Assembly (NCBI GenBank): GCA_025529335.1
Contig: JAMYHX010000123.1
Location: 1-64,000 of the forward strand
DNA from: Rhizopus sp. PT2906
Lineage: Eukaryota; Mucoromycota; Mucoromycetes; Mucorales; Rhizopodaceae
DNA: 64,000 bases
Direction: 5' to 3'
The position numbers were made by a program, and so were the translations under genes. This document shows positions 32,817 to 43,600 of this stretch, one piece after another (the stretch's first letter is position 1; each line of letters begins with the position of its first letter). The notes beneath the pieces were generated by a model. The model saw only the letters and a list, made by a program, of their open reading frames with translations, did not search any database and was not told the DNA's origin.

Positions 32817-34036
32817 CTGTCTGCCAACGTATTCGCACGAGTTCTACTACAAAGCATGCTGACAGCAAGAAGATTACATGTTTCATTTTTTCTTTTTGTC
32901 CTGAATATCAAACCACGCCCTCTGTCTCCTTTCTTCGACTGTAGCATTGACGAAATAAACAAAGCATTCATAGTTTTGGTTCCCAAAGCTACTTCAATGT
33001 CTTTGTGCCTTGTGTTAATGCGAGGTAAAGAGGATTATGGAGTGTTTCCTTTCTTTGCTGATGATGTCTTCTCATAATGGGCATCGAGGGATGATAGCCT
33101 TGGATACATTTCGCCACCAAAATTTGTTTTTATTTACGAAAATCATCTCTTCCAGCAATCTAGGGCATGTTTCAACTATTTTGGGGTCCAGTGTCCAACT
33201 GTAGTTTAGCTAAAATGCAATCTGGTGATCAATTTCAATATAGTTTGACTTTAACAGGAGATTTTCACATTGGTATATGAAGGGTTGAAAGCAGAGATGA
33301 TGGTAATATTTGTGTCTTTGTTGACTTGATCTTCTCGTGATGGGTGCCATATTCAGACGATCAGCCGTGTATTTCTGTACAGCAAATCATCACTAAAACA
33401 AAACGAAGTACGCTTTGTTTTTTTTTTTCCCTCTGGGTAATAATGATAAGTTCATATATATATTATTTAGCCTATTTTCTGATGCATGTAGTGTTGGCCT
33501 TTCCAGAGTCGAGCAGCAATGCCCCCTGCTGTATTCAGCTTGTTATTATTTGAAATGGTCAAGTAAATCGAATTAGATTCTTTATTAAGGAAACCTCAAT
33601 ATTATTAAATTAGGTTTGAAAGCGGATTTGGGACACCAAGGTTTTTTGCACTACATCAAATTCTGAAATGACTGTATTTTGGCAAAAGGATGTCCATGTT
33701 TTTTGTTTAGCAAATAGGGGTATTGATTCCTGATATGGAAACAAAGACCAAATAGTTTATTTAGTACTGTGTGTCTACATTCCTTTTTCTTGAATAGTAT
33801 CTGTTTCTTATAAAAAGCTGAAACAATCTTGAGCATGCGACTAATATTCAATATCCCATGTTTTTCAGGTTTTCCCCGTAATTCCATTATGTGGCGGAAA
33901 AACGTATGAAAAAAAGTGTGCCCACCTCCAAGTTTCCTAATTAGGCGTGTCATACCCCCAAGCTTTTATGTTTTAAAAAAGTTCAGATTTTTTTCCAGCT
34001 CTTCCTTTTTTTTTCACTTATTCTTTTTTTATTATC
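32817..34036. other. Spacer with repeat copy E; contains the hexokinase promoter
   Basis: No gene recognised. A 100-codon minus-strand frame (33953-33651) is Lys/Phe-rich and unconvincing. The last 300 bp must contain the hexokinase promoter, with T-rich runs near 34010-34030. Confidence 0.4.
33468..33500 (+). repeat. Copy E of the dispersed YR-derived repeat
   Basis: AGCCTATTTTCTGATGCATG then TAGTGTTGGCC, matching copies A and D over about 30 bp. Confidence 0.6.
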
Positions 34037-35498
34037 ATGTCTCAATATAAACTTAGTGAAGCTCAAACTACAGCTTTGAATACTATTGTTGATCGCTTTC
34101 ATGTCTCTACTGAAACCTTGAAAAAGATTACTGATCAATTTGTTCAAGAAATGGAAAAGGGTTTGGATCATGAGGGAGCTACGAGTAAGTTGGTTTATGA
34201 TTGGTAAGAGACAGGTGTCTAATTATAAACAGTCGCCATGATTCCTTCTTTTGTCTCTGGACGTTGTACTGGTGAGGAAAAGGGTCACTTTATGGCTCTT
34301 GACTTGGGTGGAACTAATTTACGTGTCTGTCATGTCACTCTGCTGGGTAACGGTGAATACACTATTCGCCAACAGAAATACATTGTATCAGAAGAACTCA
34401 AGATTGGTCCCATGCGTGTTCTCTGTGACTTTATCGCTGACTGTGTCGACAGTTTCTTGACCGAACATGGTACCGAAGATAGCCAAGAAGTCATCCAACT
34501 TGGTTATACTTTCTCTTTCCCTGTTCTCCAGACAAGCATTAACCGTGGTGTGCTTAAGCAATGGACCAAGGGTTTTGCATGCTCTGGTGCTGTCGGTCGT
34601 GACGTTGCTATCCTCTTACAAGACTCATTCCGTCGCAAAAATCTGAACGTGAACATTGCTGCTGTAAGTATACATCTAGCAGTACATCAGAAAGAGTGAG
34701 CTAACATGTGATTAGATTGTTAATGACACAGTGGGTACTCTCATGGCTCACGCGTACAAGCATCCAGAAACAACCATGGGTGTCATCCTCGGCACTGGCT
34801 TCAATGCTGCTTATTATCAAGATATGTCAACAGTTGCAAAGTGGAAGGGAGATAAGAATCAGGAAATGGTCATTAATATGGAGTGCGGTGCATTTGATTG
34901 TGAAAGAAGAGTGCTACCATTAACTGTCTATGATAACAAGATGGATCGTGAATCGCTAAACGTTCATCAACAGCTTCATGAAAAGATGGTTGCCGGTATG
35001 TATCTCGGTGAGATCACGCGTAACGCTCTGCTTGACTTGGTTGATCAGCAGTTATTATTCAATGGAAACTCTTCCAAAGAATTAAACAAGAACTGGAGCT
35101 TTGAAACTGCTTACATGTCTACAATCGAGGTAGACGAAACACCCGAATTGATGGATACAGCACACATCCTCGAGTCTGTTCTCAATATCCCTAACACAAC
35201 ATTAGCTGATCGTCAGATTGTAAAAAAGGTCTGTAACGCAGTTGGTACACGAGCAGCCCGTATTGCCTGCTGTCACATTGCTGGTGTCATGATAAAGACG
35301 GGTAAAGTGGGGGAAGAATGCGTGATTGCCATTGACGGGTCATTATTCGAATTCTATCCCAACTTTGAAAAAAATATGGGTGATGCATTGGCTGAAGTCC
35401 TTGGTGAGCAGGCTCGTTCCAAGGTTAGATTTGAACTTGCCAGAGATGGCTCAGGTCTTGGTGCAGCTATTATTGCAATGATTGCTTCAAAACAATAA
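34037..35498 (+). CDS. Hexokinase
   Basis: Three exons (34037-34184, 34233-34663, 34716-35498) give exactly 1,362 nt and 453 residues. Both introns are about 50 nt with GTAAGT donors. Visible motifs in order are ALDLGGTNLRVC (phosphate loop 1), LGYTFSFPV, WTKGFACSGAVGRDV (sugar binding), VNDTVGTLMAHAY (catalytic Asp), GVILGTGFNAAYY and GSGLGAAIIAMIA (adenosine site). It phosphorylates glucose and fructose to the 6-phosphates in the cytosol at the start of glycolysis. Length fits fungal hexokinases (450-490); the N-terminal part is slightly short. Whether it is a hexokinase or a glucokinase paralogue cannot be decided here. It lies just after the repeat graveyard but shows no damage. Confidence 0.95.
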
Positions 35499-36823
35499 AT
35501 AAATAGAAAACAGAATGACTCTTTGTATAGCCCAATAAGAAGTATTCATTTGTCCCGTTTTTACCAGTGTTTTCTGTGTAACTCTGATAATATGTTTGTC
35601 ACCCAGGGGTTATTAATGTAATACGCGTCGTTTTCAATAAGGTTCTTTTGTTTGTAACTTGTATATTCTGTGGTATGTAAGAAAACTAGATGTATCCTTG
35701 AATATTGTAGAAAACAAAGTGATATTTACGATCTAAGGAGGACTAACTCTACCTGTGACACGAGAAATACTTATGTAAGCAATAGCTGTCTTTTTTTCTA
35801 CTACTTTGGGCTAAATAAGCCCTGTTATGGTATGGGAATAATAATCCTATAAAAAAGAAGTTTATACTCATATTGATCAAGCGATCCAAGCCAAGCCGTG
35901 TACGACGATTATGATTAAAGTAATTTTTTAGCGCAGCATTCTATGTTTCTACTGTTTTTTGAATATGAATTTGCGTTGGGATTAGAAAATCTTTGCCTTC
36001 AAACCAAGCGGTCACCTTAATCCGGAGAAGCTTGTTCAAAACGATAATTTCAAAGCCATGTCTACAATGAATGTCCTATCTTCTATTGGGATAAATCCAT
36101 CAGGATTCTCCAAGCTTCTATGCTCTCGGTTTTATGCTCAAATAGTTTGACTACAAATGGAATATGACATAGCCATCAACTGTTTCAGTCACATTCAGCT
36201 GAAAACTCCAAGCCAAAACTTTAATTTCTGAAGCTTTACATCCACCTGACGAAGGTGGTTGCTACATGACTAGAAATATGAACATGTCTACTTTTTCTTT
36301 GATTTCCAAACTTTTGTAACATTATGTCATATGCTAATAATTGCATATTACTGCCATGTAGAACTGCCCAAATGTATTTGAAAAAGATCCAAGGAGGGCG
36401 CATGTGATGACCTTTTATAAAGGCCTTTCCTCGGATTGATAAATTTCTCTCATTTAATTACATTTATCACAAGTAATTCTACCAAATGAAAGACGGAATT
36501 ATTTTTAATTAGACTCAATCTTGCTGTAAAACAAACAAAAAGCAGAAAAATATAAAACTGCAAATAGCCCATTTTGGTTGTACAAACGAGTGAAGAATGA
36601 ATAGAAAGATCATAACTATGCTAACGTATCCATAGTTTCTAAGCATTATACCGTTGTCTTGGCTATATATTATAAATTGCAGAAAAAAAGAAAAGAAGCA
36701 ATAATTCAAAATGAGTCATTGACTAATTTTGAGCATCCGACAGTAAAGAAGATAACTTGATTTCCCTTTTGTTTTTTCTTGTTTTTTTTTTTTTTTTTTT
36801 TTAACTTTGTTTTCCCTTTAAAT
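35499..36823. other. Long spacer without genes
   Basis: I find no coding frame with family resemblance. It ends with a run of 21 T residues (36782-36802) just upstream of chorismate mutase, probably a promoter element. Confidence 0.5.
36782..36802 (+). repeat. T21 tract in the chorismate mutase promoter
   Basis: Twenty-one consecutive T residues end 22 bp before the start codon. Confidence 0.85.
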
Positions 36824-37825
36824 ATGACTGTGGATACTTATTCATTAGACAAACTAAGAAGTACACTTATTCGCTTAGAAGATACCATCATTTTCGGTAA
36901 GATTAATAAATAATGTGAATAAATAGGAAGCTTATTGTACTACAGCCCTTATCGAAAGAGCACAATTTGCACTAAATCAATGTGTCTACGAAAGAGGAGC
37001 ACTCGAATTTAACGGTGCAACAGGAGAAAAGAGCTTCTTGGAATACTTCTTTTGGGAAACAGAGAAAGTTCATGGTAACTGATAGAAACATCAAGATCAA
37101 CATATTATCTAATACATCTTTTTTCAACAGCCAAGGTTCGCAGATACACAAGGTAATGTTCACATAAATAGAATGTTATACAGAAAAGATATCAACGTTT
37201 TGAATGTAGTCCGGATGAATATGCATTCACTTCACCTTTACCCGACCCTATTCTTCCACCGCTTCAATATGATGAATTTTTGTATCCAAATGATATTAAT
37301 GTCAACAGTCAAATTATGGACATATATATCAAAGACATCTTGCCGGTTATTTGTAAAAAAGGTGATGATATGAATTATGGTAGCTCAGCAACAAAAGATA
37401 TTGAAGCATTACAAGCCTTAAGTAAACGTATACATTTTGGTAAGCCACCTTTATTTGTTACTCCCCTTCATTCATTTTTTTTTTTTCAAGGTAAATTCAT
37501 TGCAGAGTCCAAGTTTAGATCAAATCCATCCGAATACATTAAACTTGCTCTGGCTGAAGATAGAGAAAAGATTGATGAATTATTGACGAATAAGCAAGTA
37601 GAAGCAAAGGTATTGGAGAGATTACACAGAAAAGCTTTGGTCTATGGACAAACATTGGATGAAGAACAAGAAGGAACGAGTAAACATTTACGCATTCCAG
37701 TTGAATTAGTAGTCAATCTCTATAAGCAATGGGTTATTCCATTAACAAAACAAGTTGAAGTGGACTATTTGATTATCAGAGGAAAGGCTGCTGCTGCTGC
37801 TGCTGCCTGTCAAATGTCAAAATAA
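36824..37825 (+). CDS. ARO7: Chorismate mutase (AroQ type)
   Basis: Five exons (36824-36896, 36946-37074, 37131-37152, 37210-37439, 37491-37825) sum to 789 nt and 262 residues, close to yeast Aro7 (256). The N-terminus LDKLRSTLIRLEDTIIFALI and ERAQFALN belongs to the first long helix. The segment GALEFNGATGEKSFLEYFFW carries the regulatory part where tryptophan and tyrosine act in fungal enzymes. The C-terminal helices include KFIAESKFRS, ALAEDREKIDELLT and EVDYLIIRGKAAAAAAACQ. The enzyme turns chorismate into prephenate, the branch towards phenylalanine and tyrosine, in the cytosol. The third exon is only 22 nt. The alanine run at the C-terminus comes from a GCT repeat. Confidence 0.93.
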
Positions 37826-37976
37826 ACTCAAGTCTTACAAATTTCCTGTTTAGGCATATTCAGGTACGATGGATCTATTCCAGAGTGTATGCAGAAAGAT
37901 AAAAAGAGAAAGAAATAGAGGGTTTATTGTGTGTGTGTATTATGTGAAAATGTCAGGCAGATGAATAAATTATTAT

Positions 37977-39418
37977 TTACATGCGTTTTCTTGCTTTACA
38001 CTGCTTTTTTAGCTTCTTCATCAGCTCTCTTCCTTTCCTTATTTGAAACTCTTCCCCACTATTTAGTAATGCATTGATCAAGCCTTTTGCAATGTTGTCG
38101 CTAAAGGGAGGAGAAAGAAGATATGAGCATAAAAAAGCGTCTAGAGACATTAAGCACTTACTGTAAATATGTATCTTCTTCTGTCTCTTCTTGTTCTCTT
38201 AAATTGACTTTTTCAAATCCAGGAAAGTTAGGTGCGAGGTTAAAGTGACGTAACTCGAAACCACCCAAGAATTGATTATCTCTTGGGTCTCTGAATGCTA
38301 GTGTACCGTATGCGTCAGCGTTTTGTTCGTATGAACTGAAATCATCATCTTCGTCTTCATCAGGCAAATCAGGCCCTAACAGATCACTAAGATAGTTTGC
38401 ATATCGAGGTTCACCAGTCACTGTCAACTCTTCGTCATCGCTATTATTATCGTCATAGTCTTCCGCAATAGCATCATCTTCATCATCTTCATCATCGCTA
38501 TCACTAATAGATGGAAGGTTTACAAATTGAACACGAGTAGTAGAAGAATTTGCTTGTTCTAATTCATTATCACTATTATCTAATTCTTCTAAAGTAATTC
38601 TTTCGTCCTCACTGCTATCACTGTACCCATCATTAGGTGAATAGTCTTCATCGTCACTACTATCCTCATCGTCATCCAATTCAGTCATCAATTGGAAATG
38701 CGAAGGAAGCTGATTTTCTTTATCTTCTTGAATGGATTCTTCGTCTTCACTACTCTCTTCTTCTTCAGGCACATAATCCTCATCTTCACTACTTTCATCT
38801 TCATCGTCCATGCTCAATTGTCTATTTGATATAAAATCATCAGGTTGTAATAATTTCATGTATCGATAATAATCTTGATCTTCCATATCTTCATCTGACT
38901 CTTCTTGACTTATTTCTACAAGATTACCTATAATCTGTACAGGACTATATTTTATGTTTAATTCCCATAAGTGATACTTTTTTGTGTTTAAACATACTTT
39001 GTGCCAGTTACAATAAAGGTTGCTCCATCTTCAGGCATAAATAAATGTGTCAATTTTTGTGCTTCCACCTTGAACAAATAAGGTAAATGATTGCTCTCTT
39101 TTTTACATTAATTTCTTACCAAATCTCTTTGTAAAGTACACAGCACATATGTATCTCCTTTGATATTCACTTGAAGACAAGTTTTTCCTGCTTTTGGTTC
39201 ATCTATTAAAGTAACCTTATCTCTTTTGGTTAATCTATTTTTTGTTCCTAGATTTGAATAATAAGCTTACATGGCTCAATTGAATGATTGCGTCGTTTGG
39301 TAGTGAAAAAGACTCTCCAGGAGCTAAGCGTACACCTTTATATGATTTAAGTTTAGTTTACTTTATTGACTTTTGTAAGCTATTTCTTTTTCTCTCTTTT
39401 ACCCCAAAAGGAGGTCAT
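37977..39418 (-). CDS. Nucleoplasmin-like (NPL) acidic protein lacking an FKBP domain
   Basis: Six exons on the minus strand begin with MTSFWG across an intron to VRLAPGESFSLPNDAIIQLS, the N-terminal nucleoplasmin-like fold known from yeast Fpr3/Fpr4. It continues VTLIDEPKAGKTCLQVNIKG and HLFMPEDGATFIVTGTN. A large exon (about 38916-38160) encodes more than 200 residues dominated by Asp, Glu and Ser, with repeats such as DEDESSEDEDYVPEEEESSE. The last exon reads HDNIAKGLINALLNSGEEF, then a basic tail KKLKKQCKARKRM. There is no proline isomerase domain. The fold binds histones in nucleoli, so a histone chaperone role is likely. About 395 residues. The start was chosen because MxFWG is the usual beginning of the fold. 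Confidence 0.82.
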
Positions 39419-40621
39419 TTGAATTATGTTTAAATAAAAAAGGGAGAGAGAGAGAGAGCGAAAACTTTTTTTTTGACAGTGTTTCTCTACTCCGGCATGA
39501 GCCAATAAAAAGAGACAAAGCTTTTTTTTGCCTTTTCTTATCAAGAAGTGATAATATCTCGCAAGCACACGCAATAGAAACACTGATACATGATTTGATC
39601 TTTAATGGATACACACCTTCTCTACTCGTCCCCCCATTCAACCATGTTCGCGATCGAAGAACAATTTACAATCTTGGTCGCGAGGGAGATTGGACATAAT
39701 GACTGTGAATTGGCAAGTCCTTGCTTCAATCTTTGGTTAAAACTGCCCTGACTACTATCGAGAAGACGCAATTCTAGCAGGCCTTTATTGATTATAGTCT
39801 ATGCGAAGCTTACGATAGAAACTTCAACCATAACGGCTCTTTGTGGCAGAGATTTTAAGCAAATTTACACAGGTTATCCCGGCTATCTTTAGAAACACTC
39901 TTCCTTGATGGTAAAGACGGTCGCATTATCGATCTCACGGCAAGGCGTTATTGATTCTCTAGGCTGTTTATCTTCATTAGCGTACATGCGAAATTTTTTA
40001 CCGACAATGTCAACATCTTCCCTTGCTCTAGTCAAATAATTTGTTGACGATATTACTGCTCGTATATATTGACTTTGGATAACTATTGCATTGGTATAAA
40101 GAAGAAGGCTCTTAGTGTTTTTTCGCCCCAACCGAAATTACACATGCTTCATCATATGGTAGATAATATCTATCGCTTTGATTTGTCTGTCTGTTATGCA
40201 ACTAGATATGGTAATAATCATTATCGATCTTTGGGGTGTGCTGTTTAAAGGGCAATAGTCTTTTTCTTAAGCTTAAGCTTGTTGCCACTTTGAACACAAT
40301 CGTACTTTTGCTCCATCCCTTTCTTATTAACATTATGGGCTCAACTCTGTGCTCATTAACAACATGTCCTTATCTGTCTTTGTTTTTAAAGCATTTGTAT
40401 ACTCTTTAAAATAAACTGTAAACAGGAAAAAAAAGAATTTTCCCTTTCCATAAAAATAAAAATGCCAAGTAACAAAGTCGTGAAGTGCTTTCATTTTTGG
40501 ACAGCATCAAATTTTAAAACTACGACGTGCATTTTCCAATTCACTAAACTTGGCTCTTCATTAGAGGGCAGTGCTCATCATTTTGTTTTGCCTTTTTTTT
40601 TATTAAACCAAAACAACCGCT
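39419..40621. other. Spacer, no clear gene
   Basis: A short plus-strand frame from 39644 (MFAIEEQFTILVAREIGHND, 35 codons) and a minus-strand frame (40131-39889) resemble protein weakly but have no recognisable family. The end of the stretch contains the divergent promoters of the NPL gene and MON2. Confidence 0.4.
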
Positions 40622-43600
40622 ATGAGTGGTCTTACAGCGTTCTTGCAAACAGAACTTTTGACCCTTTCAAGCGAAGCTAGAAGAAAGCATCCAGAAATTA
40701 AAGAAGTAAGCAAAGAAGAAGACGAGGGTTACTGACATATTAACCCACAATTTTACAGGCAGCAGAAAGACTTGGTGTCATATTAAGAAGCTTCAAAGAA
40801 CGGCCTGGATATAGTATTGCTAATGGTCAGTCATTATGAAAAAGTCATTGCTTAAACTAAACACGTTTTGTTTTTAGAGTTGGCGAAAACTGACGACGCT
40901 TTAAGGCCATTCGTGTTGGCATGCGAAACAAAGCAAGTAAAGCTGATTACCATCGCGATTGGATGCATACAAAAGCTTATATCATTTCATGCTATACCAG
41001 AGGTAAAAAGAGACAGACGGAAAGAATGAACATATACTGACTTTATGATAGACCTCAGTCAGGACAATCCTGCGTACCTTGACAGATATAAGTGTGCATG
41101 GAGTAGATATTCAACTTAAGATATTACAAACAGTTTTGCCATTATTGAACAATTATAGAAGTGTTCATGATGATATTTTGGCAGAAGTAACAAACAAAAA
41201 GAATTCACTCAACAGACACACTTACATTGTCATATTAGGCACTCCTCATCTGTTTTCGATTACAAGACTCAAAAGCTATGGTAGTCAACAATACAGCAGT
41301 AGCAACACTACGTCAGCTTGTCATATTCGTATTTGATAAGGTAACCAAAGAGGATTCACTCGGCTTACAGCAATCAGATGCAACGCATGAAATAGAAATA
41401 AGCTCAGGAGAAAAGATTAAATTACTTCCATGCGCCAAGGATGCGTATTATTTATTCCAAGATTTATGTTTATTAACAAACGGAGATCCACCAGAATATC
41501 TTCGATTGAATCATCTATCAAAGACATTTGGATTAGAGTTGATTGAAAGCGTATTAACCAACCATTATGCACTCTTTCGGGAGGTATGACAGCATTCGAT
41601 CATAAACGTACAATGCTCTAACCCTCCCCTTTTTTAATATAGCACAAGGAGTTGAATTCCATTCTGAAAGAACGAGTCTGTCCGATGTTTATCAAAAACT
41701 TTTCGGAAAAGAGTGAATTCTCTCAAACGATGAGATTAACAAGAGTCGTCAATATTTTGATCAAACAATTTAGTCAAATCTTGATTATGGAATGTGAAGT
41801 ATTCTTGTCCATGTTTGTAAAAATATTAGAACCAGAGAATCCACTGTGGTTGAGAGTATTGGCTATGGAGGTATTTAAGGGAGTATGCAGCGATGCTGCA
41901 TTAACAAGATCCATCTACAGCTGGTACGACCGTCCTGCTAGTTCCACAAATGTCTTTCAAGGCATGATCACCAACTTTGGACGTATAGCAACAGAAAAAC
42001 CTCAAACTATTGGTGCGAATCAGACAGGAAGAGATAGTATTGATGCAGGGTCAGCTCATGCAGGATATTCAACCTATGTATCCCAGGGTACGTCCACATC
42101 AGCAACACCAGAAGGATTGAGTGCCATGTCTTCTACTATGCGTATTCAATGGTTAGTTTCTTTTAAAAGTCATGTTTTTATTGGCCCATGTTAATTATTC
42201 TTAAATAGCATTGACCAGTTAGACAAAACAGAACCACCGACTATACCAGAGACGTACATCTTTTATCTTTCTTTACAATGTTTAAATTCAATTGCTGATG
42301 GATTAGCTGGGTTTGCTCTCTCTCGCTTTTCTCCTGGATCGACCAAGTTGATCCAGGATGATGATCCCATCAAAAACGACCTTGATCTTGTTACTGAAAT
42401 GGCCAATGTCGCTTGGCCCGGACTCTTAGCTGCTATGTCGTTCTACCTAACAGCCAATCTTGATGAAGAGTTATTCCAGTCCACGCTAAAATCCTACCAA
42501 AACTTTACCAATGTATGCGGTGTTCTCGACCTTGTTACGCCTCGCGATGCATTTTTAACCAACCTGTGCAAGAATGCGATCCCAATGATTCCTATTTTAT
42601 CTTCAGGACTGATCACTAACAGCAATACGAAAAATAGCACAGCAAGCGTAGCTACCATCTCATCCCTCCAACAGACATCAGCAGTATCCTTTTCAGAGTT
42701 ATCTGCTCAACAGCAACAGGCGCTGGCCAACATCACTCTAAATGAGAAGAATTTATATAGTTTACGAGTACTTTTGAACATTGTCATGTTCTTGAGCAAT
42801 GTCTTGGGCGCATCATGGTACCTTGTACTCGAAACCTTACAGTTGGCTGATTTCTTGTTGTTCAATCGACCTACAGCTAAAAGCTCTTCAGGTACTAGTG
42901 TAGCAGGTTCAGTAGCAACAGGAGGGGGATCAGGAGGAGCTAGTCTGAGAAGAACCATGACAAATTCGTCAACAGTAGGATTGAATCTCTCAGGTAATTA
43001 TCTGATTTGCATCATGATTGTTTCTCGTTTTTATTCATGTTATCTACTTAGCACAAGATGCCAATAGCCAGATAAAAGAGTCGGACCATGTGGCAATTAT
43101 CCGAGCATCGTTCCAGCGATTGCTTGATAATAGTAAACTATTGGATGATGATTCATTTACTGCCCTCGCTGCCTCATTATGTCGTCTCAGCTCTGAGATT
43201 AGTGGAGTACCATTTAGTGCAGATGAATCTGTCTTTTCTCACAAGTCATCAAGAACAGTAAGTAAAATAAACAAAAATAGAAGCGAATCTAATGATGGGC
43301 TTGAAGAAAATATATAATATTAGATCATTTGCCATAGACAAACTTCAATACATTGTAACTTTAGACATGAATAGACTCATTAGCCCAAAAAGCCAATCAC
43401 CAGGAGTATGGGACCTGATCATGACACATCTTATTGCAACTGCCAACTATCCATTGACACCATCATCCATTCGCACCCAATGTTGCGAGACAATTGCAGA
43501 CATTATAACAGATGTCATAAACTATGTTATCTCAGAGTATAAACAAGTAGATGAAAATATCCAAACCTGTTTACTATTAGCTCTCAGTCAGTGTATCAAT

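Noticed and set aside
33651..33953. 100-codon minus-strand frame
   Set aside because: Lys/Phe/His-rich translation of AT-rich DNA without any motif.
39399..39641. Minus-strand frames overlapping the start of the NPL gene
   Set aside because: They are shadows of leader sequence; the first coding exon is the short MTSFWG exon at 39418.
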